Positions 46,098-57,298 are shown, counted from the stretch's first letter. The stretch is DNA of 64,000 nt from Turbatrix aceti (GCA_963969345.1 OZ017767.1:5174739-5238738); one strand, 5' to 3'. Notes: generated by a model from the sequence alone, not told the origin. Made by a program: numbers and translations.

Positions 46098-46905
46098 ACC
46101 AGACACTGAAGCCGGGCAAAAAGACCAGGAAGTTCAAAAAATGATGTAAGTTTTGAGTTTTTGGCGTCGTTGGAAGTTAGCTCACAATTCGCGTCGAGAG
46201 CACTACCCCGGTAGACAGATCTCGAGCGATTGTTTGCTTTTCTGCGAGCGAGCGACCGAGCGAGCGTCGGTTTGATTCAGCTTCTCGGGGTACAGGTCAC
46301 GGAGATTAACCGAATGTGGTGTGATTTCGAGTTCTTTGAAGTGCGTGCTTTGAGGGGTGCTGTAACTAATTGCAAAATGGGACGGACACAAACGAGAAAT
46401 TGGTTGTCCGGCAACGCTTTTTTTAAAACAAATGGCTTTCTTGTTCGTCCTGCAGCTGCGGTTTGAAATCGAGTCTTGTCTGAATTTCTGCCTTGTTTGT
46501 TTTGACCATTTTTGTAAAATCTGTGAGTCACAGTGATAGGCGCAGCTTGCACAGGTGACCAGCCAGCCACCAGTGTGCTTCTTATTTTCCCAAGCGACTG
46601 ATGCGGTTTTATCGGCCGCGGCCGTGTGCTTCCATATTGATTGGAAGCGTCCAAGGTAGCAGGACATGCGAACAAAGGGATCTGTCTGCTCCCCTCTGGT
46701 TGCGCTTGGCTAATTTGGTTTTTAATCTGCTTTGAAATCGAGAAAGTCAATATTTACCATTTTCACCTACAGAAATTTATAAATAACGCAAAACACGTGT
46801 TTTCCATGGCACGGCATGCCAAATGACCAAATTCGAGACTGGTCCTCTGAAAAACCACGTTACACCTGTTTTTTTTATGCACAATTTTCAGGGGAACGAG
46901 GAAAG
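46098..46905. other. Divergent promoter region, synthetase / Skp1
   Basis: Shared upstream region of two genes transcribed away from each other. It includes a likely non-coding 5' exon of the synthetase gene ending at about 46184. An acceptor (TTTTCAG at 46891) lies 14 nt before the Skp1 start. Confidence 0.45.
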
Positions 46906-47392
46906 ATGTCGAAAGCCACGACTTCGAGCGGTGACCAGCCTCAGGCCAAGATGGCAGAATGCAGCGATGGCGTCAATCTCCCGATCAACGACGCGTTCAT
47001 CAAGCAGTGCGGCACCATCCGCGCGGCTCTGAGCATGGCCGAGGGCTCCACGCTTCCGCTCAAGACCATGCATTCCAAGGTGCTCAAAACGATCTGCCAG
47101 TTCTGCGATCTTCATGCCTCTGATCCGGAGTACGTCAGCTGCCGGGGCCCGATCCCCATCCGGGATGAGGATATCCACTTTTTCAAGGACATTGACAACT
47201 TCACCGACATCATCAAAGCTGCCAATTACCTGGACAACGACAGGCTGATTGATACTATTCTCTGCGAGATCAATCGCCGCATCGAAGGCAAGGTGAGTGA
47301 TTATTCGAGTTTTCGTGGCGAGACATTTCTGATTCCGGTATTTACAGAGCACCGAAGAAATCTGCCGCGCCCTCAACATTCCTCGGTCCTAG
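46906..47392 (+). CDS. Skp1-related protein with a truncated C-terminus
   Basis: Exons 46906-47292 and 47348-47392 encode 143 residues. The start lies 14 nt after a TTTTCAG acceptor. It has the BTB/POZ-like Skp1 fold (residues 20-90, with CGTIRAALSMAEGS) and the DNFTDIIKAANYLDNDRLID helices, then GKSTEEICRALNIPRS and the stop. Human SKP1 and most nematode SKR proteins continue past this NI with about 20 more residues (the DFTPEEE ... WCE tail), which form the helices that grip the F-box. Those are missing here. Skp1 proteins link F-box proteins to Cul1 in SCF ubiquitin ligases; this one could still hold Cul1 but should bind F-box proteins poorly. An insertion (VSCRGPIPIRDEDIHFF) replaces the usual acidic loop. 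Sequence is divergent for the family. Confidence 0.8.
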
Positions 47393-47532
47393 CACGACTG
47401 TATGCAATCATTTCCCTGGATCATCGTCTAATATGTTCTAATTTCGTTCGAGTAAACTCTTTACTTTACGATGCAAATGAGAGGAGAATCCGGCCTAGAA
47501 ACACGGTCACAATCAATCGTGCAGGTGGGGTC

Positions 47533-48026
47533 CTAGTGGTGCTCGGCGGCGGCGTGCTTGGGGCGGTACTTGTAGTGAAGTCGATACTGCTCGGGAACGA
47601 TGAGCTCGTAGGCCTTGATGACGACGGTGAGGGCGACGACGAAACCAGCGACGCGGCTCGCGAGGAAGAGGATAGGACCGTAGGGCTGGCCGCCGAGGCT
47701 GTGGAAAGCGTCTTCGGGCTGGATGAGGCGGCTGTAGACAGCGTTGGCTTCCGCGCGCTTCGTGCCGCACAGACAGAAGGCAGGCGAGTTGTTGATTGCA
47801 TCCCATTTACCCTCACGAGCGAGGCGATTGATGTCCTTAAACAGCTGCAGGTTGTTCTTCGGTCTGAAAAAAAAGAAAAAACAGGTAAAAATTCATTCGT
47901 TGGCACGCGTTAGATTCGGGCAGGGCGAAAATGTGCCAATTATTGCCATAATTCGACTTACCCCGTGCTGGCCAGACGACGGGCCAAAATGGTGCCAATA
48001 TGAGACGACGAACGTGGTAGAATCAT
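47533..48026 (-). CDS. Small mitochondrial-type membrane protein, possibly COX7A-like
   Basis: Exons 47962-48026 and 47533-47863 encode 131 residues. The start follows a TTTCAGG acceptor directly. The N-terminus (MILPRSSSHIGTILARRLAS) is Arg/Ser-rich and without acid, as in mitochondrial presequences. There is one membrane segment (VAGFVVALTVVIKAYELIV) preceded by HSLGGQPYGPILFLASR and followed by a basic, Tyr- and His-rich tail. Nuclear-encoded cytochrome c oxidase subunit VIIa has the same order: basic N-part, LKGG-type motif, one membrane helix, short tail. The match is in layout rather than clear identity, so the call is tentative; another inner-membrane small subunit is possible. It is convergent with Skp1 and divergent from the MEL-28 gene. 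Confidence 0.6.
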
Positions 48027-48408
48027 CCTGAAATACGATTCAATGCATTACAAACTGCACAAAAGAATAAAACACGCGCTTCAGCCCGCGCTGTGTTACA
48101 AAGTTGACATATTTTTCATAAACCAACCCCTTCAATACTAGACAAGTAAAAAACCGTCAAAAAATCAATGCCGCGAGGAAAAAGCCGATAATAAAACAGC
48201 AAAGTCACAAAAAAGTTCGGATAACGATTCGACACTTCGTCAAAATTCTTGGCAAAGTGTGCACCGCGCCAAAAGTTGCCGGCTTTTTGCGACAATTTTG
48301 CCCGCCAATTGAACTCTCCGGAGCGCGCGTTCTCGTTGTTTTCTGTTAGCATTGTTTTCCGCGTGCCTTTTTGAGACTTTTCAACGTGGATTTCTGTTTC
48401 AGGTAGCA
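48027..48408. other. Divergent promoter, mitochondrial-type gene / mel-28
   Basis: 382 bp between two start codons on opposite strands; both starts are preceded by splice-acceptor sequences, so outrons probably occupy part of it. No ORF of note. Confidence 0.5.
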
Positions 48409-51400
48409 ATGGCGCAACTGAAGCCTCACCAGAGGTGTGTGTTGTCGGGCGCACACCCTCCGCAGCTTCTGGGCGAGACAGTCGACAGTGGAAGGATGCT
48501 TTTTCACAGAGGCCAGGAGACGGAATACCTCTACACGACGAAGGACGGCGAACTCAAGATCTACCGCTGGTACAACGTCGTCGTATCCGCGAATCTGCTT
48601 TTTTCGGTTGATTTTGGACCTTCGAGCACCGTTATCGACTGTATATACTTTCCACTCAATGGTGAGTCATAGAAATTTGTTTTTTCCTCCTGAATGGCTT
48701 TTTTTTCAGACAAGCAAGTGGGATTGGTGGTTGCGGTCTATGATCCATCCAGGGAAAAGGCCTATCACATTGCCTACGTTTCGATGACCAAGCAGCGAAT
48801 CCTGAAACGATACTACTGCAGCGGAGCGATCAAAGGACTCACCACGGTTGTCGACGGTGTCATGATGCCAGAGCACAAGTCGAAGCTGTGCCGAGCCTTC
48901 CAGGATTGCTATCCTCACATCCTGGGGATCAGTGTCCTCGGCTTTGGAGCTGTCATTACCTACCTCGGATTCACCAACGAAGATGACGTCTCAGAAGAGC
49001 CTACGGACAGACTTTCCGGTCTTCCGAATCTGTGCTGTTTGTGCAGTAAGTTTTTTTTTGTTTTTTCTGTAATCGAATGCAATTTGATAATTTTCAGAGG
49101 GCTTTCTGAACCAGGAAAGGGTCGACAAGAGATTTGTCTTCAACGCAGAAGGTGGTCGTCACTATGAAGGTCCGACCGCCGAGGCGTACGTCACGTCATT
49201 TCTGTACGTCGAGGAGTCCAGCATCCTGGTCATGGGATTTTCCTTCGGCGGAATCTTCATCGTCAGCCTCCGCACCCAGCAGTCTTATGCCTACTTTTTC
49301 TGTGAAGGCCGCATCGATGGCATCAGCGTGCAATGGGCCGACGACGATCCACGAGGGTTCTATTTCCTCTGGTTTGCCTTGAAGCGCGCTCAGAGCAGGT
49401 GCACCGCGATCGCGGCGAATGTCACCTTTGCCGAAACCGGCGACGAGGACCGCAATAACCCAGTTTTTGTTTTCAATGTCAATTTTTCCCTCCCGAATTT
49501 TGGAAAGTTTATTTCTCTTCGGGCGCTGCCGATCAAGAAATCAAGCCTGAAGGCCCTCGGACAGTCAAACGTCGACGAATCGATGAACATCTCCGTTGCG
49601 AGCACCGATACGACGACATCGCTCATGCTATTCACCTGGATCACGGATTCCAACAAACTCTGCGGCGCGCTGTTCGACATGAACATGTACTACTTCAAAC
49701 GCATGCCATCGACGCTCAGGATGGACAACACACTGCTTCGGCAGTATCCGATGGTCGCGGCTTTTGTTTCGGATGATTCGGTCGATACCGATCATTTCAA
49801 GGTGCTGGATGTCGCATGCAACCCCAACAGCTTCTCGTACTTTTGCTCGACGAGGCAGGAGGTCGTCGATCAGCTCTTCTACCCGTCGGTCTACAATTAC
49901 TCGATCAACGTGCTGGCAAACAACAGAGTCCTGTGCTGCAAGGTGGTGTCCCTGCAGAATTTCTACCTCTCACAAGCCAGGAATCGTCTTCGCGAATTGT
50001 GGACGGGTCCCGTCGAAGTCACAGATACTTTTTATGCCCTCGGAATAATCGACGAGCCGTATGAGAAGTCAGACAGGCGGTTTTACCTCCTCAATGCTCT
50101 GTTGTGGCACGGAAAGGAGCAAGCGATCTGCGAATTCATCCTGGACAAGTCGACCGGTCAGGACGATCACAGGTTCATCACTCGATGGGTCAAAAAGGAA
50201 ATCGACAACGCCAAGGAACATTTTGATGGCTGCGGTTCGTTTTTTTTTGTTATTTTTGATTTTATTTTTTTTGTGGTTTTTAGCGCGGCCGTTGTTCAAC
50301 GGACAGCAGATTTCTCGTTTCGCGGAGGCGTACATCAATCACGTGTCTTTCATCTTCAACAGCCTATCCCGGATCATCGATAGTCTCTACGTTCGCGTTG
50401 AATCCGACGAAATTCTGACGACCCTCAAAGTCGAGCAGTCCCTCGCCACGACCCTCTTCGCCTACACCAAGTTTGTGCACTTCTGCGAGACCACAAACCT
50501 GCTACCTGAACTTGGGTCATTCAAAGCCTCCAACGCTCAGGTGAAGAGCACGATTGAGGAACTCGTCAGAACAGCCAGTCGCGTGGATGTCCGGCTGAAG
50601 GTAATGCAATTTGTCGACGACATCATGTCCGCTGTCCCGGATGCTTCTGTATGGCAGGGAAAGACGGCAGAACAGTGGTATCCGCCGGAGAACATCGCGA
50701 CGTGGGCAGGCTTCATGCTGAATGCCAACATCGCGAAACAGGCGAAGGTGACGCTCTTTGCATACTACCTGCTGGATTTTGAAAAGACCCAAGAATTGCC
50801 TGGACGCGTGAGTTTTTTTAGTTGAAAGATAATATTTTTATCTGTTTTTTTTTGGCTTTTTAGGACCTGGCTTTTAAGTGGGCGTTCAATTTCTTCTCCA
50901 AAACGACCGAAGGAAATCAGCTGGTACAAAAAGTCCGAATTCTCTGGCTCAAAGACCGAAGACCTCCTGTGAAGCCAACTTTCCCGACTGGAACCCCGAC
51001 AAAACTCTCAGATGCCGAAGCTTTGGAAGAACTCTACCAGACTCAGATGCTGAATAACCAGGAGATCAGAGAAACCCAACAAAAGTTCTTCAACCTCACA
51101 GATGGCGTTTTTCACTGGAATCTCTTTGTCATCAAACGACGCAAGTTTGATCTCATTTCTGAGGTTTGTTTTTGAGTTTATTAATTTTTTTGATCGAGTT
51201 CATCTTTTTTGATCGTTCTTTTTTTCAGATGCCCCCAGAGACGCCCCACGAATCGAACGTGGCCAAAGAATGCCGCGTGGCTGTCAAGAAGATCGAGGAG
51301 GAGTACCCGTGCTATTTCATCGAAAATCCATTCAAAATGATTTTTGCCGATGCTGTCAGGGAACCCGAAAGCGTGCTTTTTGCAACTCCGAAGGCCGGAA

Positions 51401-54024
51401 AGCTGCGTACGCCGTTCGCGACGAAACAGAATCCTCATTCCGATGAAATGGAGGTCGACGGATCTTTGGCCTTCAACGGTAGCTTCAAATTCACGACTCC
51501 GAAGGTTACGCGGTCCCGGAAAGCTGGATTTGCCAATACACCTGCCTACCGGGCTTTCAAGGAGATTCTGGCTGATCCGGAGGACGAAGTTCCGTCCACG
51601 CCGGAATTCAGCTCGCCTGTCGTCGCCGCACTCAATGTGTACGTTTTTTTGTTTGACGAGTGTTTTTTTTGTTATTTCTAAGTTTTTAGCGACATCACGG
51701 AGAAACAGCGTCAACGCATCAACGACGTGACCAAAGCGACTCCTACGACTCCGGCTGTGAATCCATTCCTTTCTCCGGTCGCCAACATGCCGAAGAACCA
51801 CCCGACTTCTATTCTGAAGTCTCGGAAGGCGGAATCGAGGATCGGGCCGAAGACACCGATCGTTCGACTAAAGTTCAACGAAGACGAACTGTCAACGGTC
51901 CAGGCTATTCCGTGAGTTTTAAACTTCGATTTTATTAATTTTACATGTTTTTTGCGCTTTCAGAAATCGATTTGAAAATCGAATGGTTCTGCCGGACGTT
52001 TTCGCCCAGGAAGATTCGCTTGCGTCGACCGATTTCGAAGACGATTCTCCGACCGATGAGACGTCTTTCGTGTGGAAAAAGTCAGACTCGGACAGCAACA
52101 CCAGCGCCCTGAACGTCGAATCGGCGACCATTGTTGCTGATTTCAGCAGAAATGACGTCAACTTGGTCGATTACAGCTCACCGGTCGTCGACAGCGTGGA
52201 AGAAAGCGACGACGCATCTGCCGACGCCGACATGAGCAGTTTTATCGACACGGAAGAGGAATCTGGCGCCAATGCAGTCGAGAATCCCGAAGAAGAGCTG
52301 GAATCTGAAATCGATGAAGATATGGAACCCGAAGCAGAAGAAGAAGAAGAGGAGCCCGCTGTCGTCGCTGAAGCCGAACCAGAACCAGTCGAAGTTGTTC
52401 CTGAAGCGCCGGTCGCTGGGGTTCTCAACGAGACCTATGTTGTGTCTTCGACGCAATCTCCCGTAAAGTACAGAACGGAAGAGGAGCAGGATCCTGCGGA
52501 CTTTGATGAGGTCGCCGTCCTCTCTACGCCGCCCCTCAACGTTCCCGAAGAGGACGAAGAAGAAGCGAAGGATCAAGTGGAAGATGATGTTCCTGCAGCT
52601 GAGGACAACGATGAAGAACATGTCGACCCCATCATTCACCGCTCATTTGAAGAACAGGACGAAAATGACGTTGTCAACGAAAATGAACCCGCCGTCGGTG
52701 ATGCAGACGCTGACAACGGCGTAAACCGCTCGTTCGAAGAGCAAGACGACGCTGACAACTCTACGTCATCAGATTCTTCGGACGACGGATCTTCTGACTC
52801 TTCAGAGAGCAGCGACTACAACCAACCCTCGCAGCACCCCGTCGGACTTCCTCCTACCCGGGCGTTGTTGACCGAAGAGAGCGTGACCACATCGACGACC
52901 ACCATGAGTACCGGCGCCACGGATGCTGCCGCCTCGTCGACTACTCTGCTAACCGTGACGTCGATTTCGCAACGGGCTACTCTGTCACAAATCGACGTCT
53001 CTGACGACAGCGATGACGCTACGAAGACTGCTGTCACCAGCAGCGTTGCCGCAAGCAGCAGGCCTTCGATCGCCGGACTCCGCCCTCGTGGCAAGCCGTA
53101 TCTGAGAAACAAATCATTGGCGACCTCTGTCAGCGATGCAGATTCGACGACGGCTGCAAAATCGTCGGTTTCTCAAGAACAACTTTCGGATCGGGGTGTG
53201 CGGCGTTCGCTGCGAGTCCGATCTCGTGAGACATCTCTCGAGCCTCCCTCTGCCACGATGACTGTGAAGTCGGAGAGCGCATCCGAGGTTACGATTACCA
53301 AACTTCCTCCGAAACGTGCGCTACGTCGTAAAACGTCGTCCCGAGAGCCGACTCCCGAAGTTGCTGCGACTGGAATCGAGCCGCCGTCGTTGGAGACAAT
53401 TCATGAACCGTCGGCAGGCGATCAGGTGACAGAAGCGTCTCAGAAACAACGTGTTTTGCGTCGCAGGACACCTTCTCGTGACGGGACGCCTGAAGCACCT
53501 GAGCAGCCCGCGAAACCGGCTTTGAGACGAACTCCGCGCCGGAAGACGCCTTCTCGCGAGCCGAGTCCCGAAGTACCGGCTGCTGAACTCGAAGTGCCGA
53601 CAAAGCGTGCCGGGCTTCGCAAAACATCGTCAACCACCGAAGCACCGATTGTCCAAGCGACGGCTTTGAATCCGATTCCCGAGGAGGCTGTTGTGGCCAC
53701 TCCGGTCAAACGCAGTCGTGGAAGGCCGCCGAAGAACGCAACGCCCGTGAGCACGCCTGTTGTCAAGCGTACGCCGGTCAAGAAGGCTGTGAAGGCAGCA
53801 GAGCCTGAGGACACACCGCAGTTGACTCCTCGACGCAGCACTCGCAAGCGTGCCGCCAGCACAACGGAACACGAGGCTGATACTCCCAAGAGACGAGGTA
53901 AACATTGATTTTTTTTTGTTTATTTTTTGGTTACTGACTTTAATTTTTTTTAGCGACATCGGTATCCGAATCCTCACCGATCGCCACTCCGAAGCGGCGA
54001 ACTCGCAATACTCCCAAGCATTGA
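48409..54024 (+). CDS. mel-28: ELYS/MEL-28 nucleoporin with AT-hook
   Basis: Exons 48409-48661, 48710-49045, 49098-50234, 50284-50807, 50864-51163, 51229-51638, 51690-51911, 51964-53897 and 53954-54024 encode 1728 residues, near the size of C. elegans MEL-28. The start follows TTTCAG by 7 nt. An N-terminal beta-propeller (about 1-480) opens with VLSGAHPPQLLGETVDSG; an ELYS-type helical domain follows (YALGIIDEPYEKSDRRFYLL, HGKEQAICEFI); then come an acidic tract (about 1130-1290), Ser-rich sequence, and a basic C-terminus with several T-P-S-R-E-P-(T/S)-P-E-V repeats and an AT-hook (SRGRPPKNA) near residue 1640. ELYS binds chromatin through the AT-hook and tail, and seeds nuclear pore assembly after mitosis by recruiting the Nup107-160 complex. 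TP sites in the tail suggest cell-cycle phosphorylation (inference). Confidence 0.88.
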
Positions 54025-54213
54025 GTTCGGACTTCACCGCGCTCCGTCTTCGTATATTTTTTGTCTTTATCGATTTGTATGTGTTTGTTGTCTGTGTTTG
54101 CTACCACATTTTTGTTGAAGCGAGGTAAAACCGTTCTTGTTATCTTTGTTGGTGGATTGGATGGCGCGGGAGATCACCAGGGGCAAGAAACGGGCTGTTT
54201 CAGCGATGAGGGA

Positions 54214-54326
54214 TGCTTCAAAAGTAATAGAAATTAGCATACACGCTGACTATATAACGCTGTCTTGATGCCGAATAAACTAGTCTTTCTCCTGCTTTCG
54301 ACGTCGCCTTATCGCTCCGCCCATCA
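54214..54326 (+). repeat. Left LTR candidate
   Basis: About 113 bp, TG...CA ends, with TATA-like and AATAAA signals 20 bp apart. It lies 190 bp after the mel-28 stop, so its AATAAA could also serve mel-28. Confidence 0.5.
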
Positions 54327-54419
54327 GTTTGGTGACGAGAGTTCACCTTTCGAACTCCAGCTTCAGCCGGCCCGTCACGCATGACGAGACTCGGCAACCT
54401 CATCCAAGCCGATCAGTGC

Positions 54420-54468
54420 GGTGACGAGAGTGGGATTCGAACCCACGCCTCCGAAGAGACTGGTGCGC
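54420..54468 (-). pseudogene. tRNA-Leu 3'-half sequence inside the LTR element
   Basis: Read on the minus strand, 54468 to 54420 gives the end of an anticodon loop, ACCAG, a long variable arm (TCTCTTCGGAGGC), a perfect T-arm (GTGGGTTCGAATCCCAC) and an acceptor end TCTCGTCA: the 3' half of a leucine tRNA. The 5' half (D-arm and anticodon stem) is not present, so it cannot fold as a tRNA. Its acceptor end matches the primer-binding site 90 bp upstream, which points to the same primer tRNA. Confidence 0.6.
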
Positions 54469-55184
54469 CAGCCGAAGGCAATCCTTCATTTCGATTCAAT
54501 CCGTCGATCCGTCGACTTACCTGGTATCGACCCCAATCAGTCCTGGCGGCCTTTCCCCCGCCGAATTTGCATTCGGTAGACCGTTGCGAACTCGGGTGTC
54601 CATCCATCCAGTCGTGAGACCGTCTTCGTCACCAACATCCCTGGTCGTCCCCCCCCCTTTTATTCCAGGAATCGTCGTCGAACGTGTCGGCTTCACGGTT
54701 TACAAAATCAAAGTAGCAGACAACCTCTTGACCACGCGGCACACTTCGCAGATGAAAAGGATCATTATTGCGGCCCCGGCGACGAGCGACAACCACCAAT
54801 CGGCAGTCAACCCGGCCCCTGGCGACATGCCTCCGCGCAACCCCACCAACGAACTCCCCAACGAAACGGCGCCAAGTCAGCAAGCATCGCAGCCGGCCAA
54901 CGTCGAAGAACGGATAAACGCAAGAATCCGGTCCTTTCAAAGGCCTCGTCGCATCGTCAAGGACATCAGACGCTTCAACCCCGCCGACGCCTCGACGTAC
55001 CAAATCGACGACCTTCCCCCGCAAGAAAAAGACTGGAGTGATCACGTCGTCCACCCAGCCATTGAAGAAGAACATCGCAAGTTACTCAGACAGAAGATAC
55101 TCAGGAAGGACTACGTAGGCGCCGAATTCCAGCTAAAGCTTCTCAAAAACTTAGAAACCGTGTACGTCCCTAAGTAGAGGAAGG

Positions 55185-55313
55185 TGCTGACGCGCTGACG
55201 CTAACGTCTCTCAACGATAATTAACATAACGGCTTACTATATATATCGCGTCATTAACATAATAAACTAGCTCACTCTCTCGCGGCACGCCGATTCACAT
55301 CGCGCACCCAACA
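55185..55313 (+). repeat. Right LTR candidate
   Basis: About 129 bp, TGC start, actatatata box, AATAAACTAG, end CCCAACA; preceded by a purine-rich tract. Confidence 0.5.
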
Positions 55314-55354
55314 AATAGAAAAAAAAATGATCCAGTACATAATAATTTGATGAA

Positions 55355-57298
55355 TCAATCGCTGTCATCGTCGCTGAGAATATCCTGAAGTGCAGCTTTG
55401 ATGTCTTTTTTTGGAACAACACTTGTGCGCGCGATCGACGGCGCAAGGGGCTGTGGCAAAGGCGAAGGACCAGCCGTTGAAGATGTTGAAGAAGATGATG
55501 CTTCAAAAGGTTCAAACCGTCGGGCAGCTGGTGCACTGGTTTCTTCGTTACCCTGCGATCGATTTTGTTTCATGTGTGATAAATTTCTGAGCTGATCAGC
55601 CAGAGTAGGACCAGACTGTATCGGCAAAGAAGAACCCTTGTTTCGTGAAAAAACAGGAGATGCCGCTGAGTTGCCTCGAGCAGGTGATTGAATGCTTCCA
55701 GTTTTAAGGTTTCTGAGCTGATCAGCTAGAGTAGGACCAGACTGTATCGGCGAGGAAGAACCCTTGGTTGTTCCATTTTTTAGGTTGTACTTTGGGGGGG
55801 CAATAGGTTGAAAGCTGTTGCCGTATCCAGGGCGCAGAACATCGAACGGCTGAGTTTGGTCAAAGAATGAAAGAAACAAAAAGAGTTGTTCTTGAAAATT
55901 ATTCGCAGCTGAAGGACGATCTTTGATCGCTAAAGCGTAGTCAAATACGTTGATGCCTTCCCTAAATTGTTATTTTAAACATTTCAGATGGGCAAGATCC
56001 TAAGCTTACAGTCGCCCTTGATAAAACGCCTCCCGGATCACGGTATTGAAGATCATAGCCTCCTGGAGGAAGTCGCCGATCTCAGGAATCGTAATGAACC
56101 AGAGGCTGCAGTCTTGCCTAGCCAGTTGTTCGCCGACACCGGATAGAGCTTCCACCACTGCCTTTGCAATTGTTGAGGGCGCAATCTCCGGATTGAAGCG
56201 GATATCGTCGAATGCACATCCCCAAACGACAACTTGGCCTCGGATGTTGAGGGCCTCGACGTAGTTGGCATCGGATCGGATTGAGGGACTAAAAATGAGT
56301 ATCAGAACATATATTTGTATGTAGATCAAAAATATTACGGTGTTTTCAAGCCATCTTTGAGCCTTCTATCGATCCCACAATCGCTATAATGGATAGCAAC
56401 ATTTGTTCCGTTCATTACTTCCTGGTTTAGTCTATAAAGCGTCGAATCCGTGCCAATAACTAATTTTTTTTTGAATATGAGCATCGGATCGAGGCTTGTG
56501 AAGCTCCCAATGCTGCTGTTAAGAGCCCGCTTGCCATCGGTAAATGTCATGCGATCACCATCACTGTCGGTGAATGGCAGGTTATTCTAAAGTAATATTT
56601 ACGTTCATATATCGCAACAGCGCAAAGCCTTACCGAAAAATTCATGATAAAACCAAACTTTAGGCGATGACAGGTGAATGAGTAACTGAAAAAAGTGCTA
56701 AAAGCGATGCTTGGGATTTTTATACAGAATCAATATACACTGATAAAACTTTTCGTACACACACACGCATGATTCTGATTGTAAATGCTATGTTGACTGT
56801 AGAGCACTCGGTGCAATGCATCGCTCATTTATCACAGGTTTTACGTATCGGAATATCGAAATACTGCTTGTAATGTGATTTCGCAAAATCGAGGTATAGC
56901 TCATAACAAATTGGATCAAGGGTGAATTCATATTAATTAAGGCAATATGTACGACAAAACCTAATTTTGCGACCAAAATCAAATCGGTGAAAACAAAAAC
57001 TAATTACAACCACGAAAACCAAAATCACCGACAGTAATAGGGGGATATCGGGGGATTTAAAGCTGATTTGAAGTCTTACGTCATCATACCGCAACGGCAA
57101 AAAATCATTTCAACGCAGAGATACAGAATCTTATAGCCCCATCGTCTGTATCCAAAGCAAGGACGATGTGACTCCTCACATCAACCTCCCTTACATGTAG
57201 TGCTGCACTTCGTTAATCGAGAATTCCTCTTCCCCCAAATCGTGCCCTCCATTTTTATGTACAGCTCGAAGTTTATACGAATCACGTTGGAAACTCAT
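55355..57298 (-). CDS. Uncharacterised protein, possibly divergent SGNH-like fold
   Basis: Exons (minus) 57195-57298, 56634-56685, 56339-56586, 56010-56288 and 55355-55961 join in phase to 429 residues. The start comes right after a TTTTAG acceptor. The middle third has FTDGKRALNSSIGS, VIGTDSTLYRLNQEV, VVVWGCAFDDIRFN and CSLWFITIPEIGD. A GxDS-like block followed by a hydrophobic strand and G-x(n)-D-D-I recalls SGNH hydrolases, but the catalytic residues are not canonical, so this is a weak structural guess. The C-terminal third is low-complexity and contains two near-identical IQSGPTLADQLRNL segments, ending in an acidic DILSDDDSD. No family recognised with confidence. It lies 201 bp downstream of the p62 stop on the same strand. 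Confidence 0.65.

Larger units (their letters stand above)
54214..55313 (+). mobile_element. Remnant of a very short-LTR retrotransposon
   Basis: Left LTR candidate 54214-54326 and right 55185-55313 each begin TGC and end with CCCA(T/A)CA, and hold in the same order an actatata box and an aataaactag poly(A) signal; otherwise they have diverged. A primer-binding site complementary to a tRNA 3' end (TGGTGACGAGAG) starts at 54330, two bases after the left LTR, and a purine tract (agaggaagg) precedes the right one. The single interior frame (54584-55177) has an integrase C-terminal-like segment (VYKIKVADNLLTTRHTSQM) followed by Pro/Asn-rich sequence. gag, protease and reverse transcriptase are gone, so this is a deletion derivative that could only move with help. 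No target-site duplication seen. Confidence 0.6.

Noticed and set aside
54416..54500. Functional tRNA-Leu gene
   Set aside because: Only the 3' half is present; upstream of the variable arm the sequence does not form an anticodon stem with a seven-base loop, and no D-arm follows.
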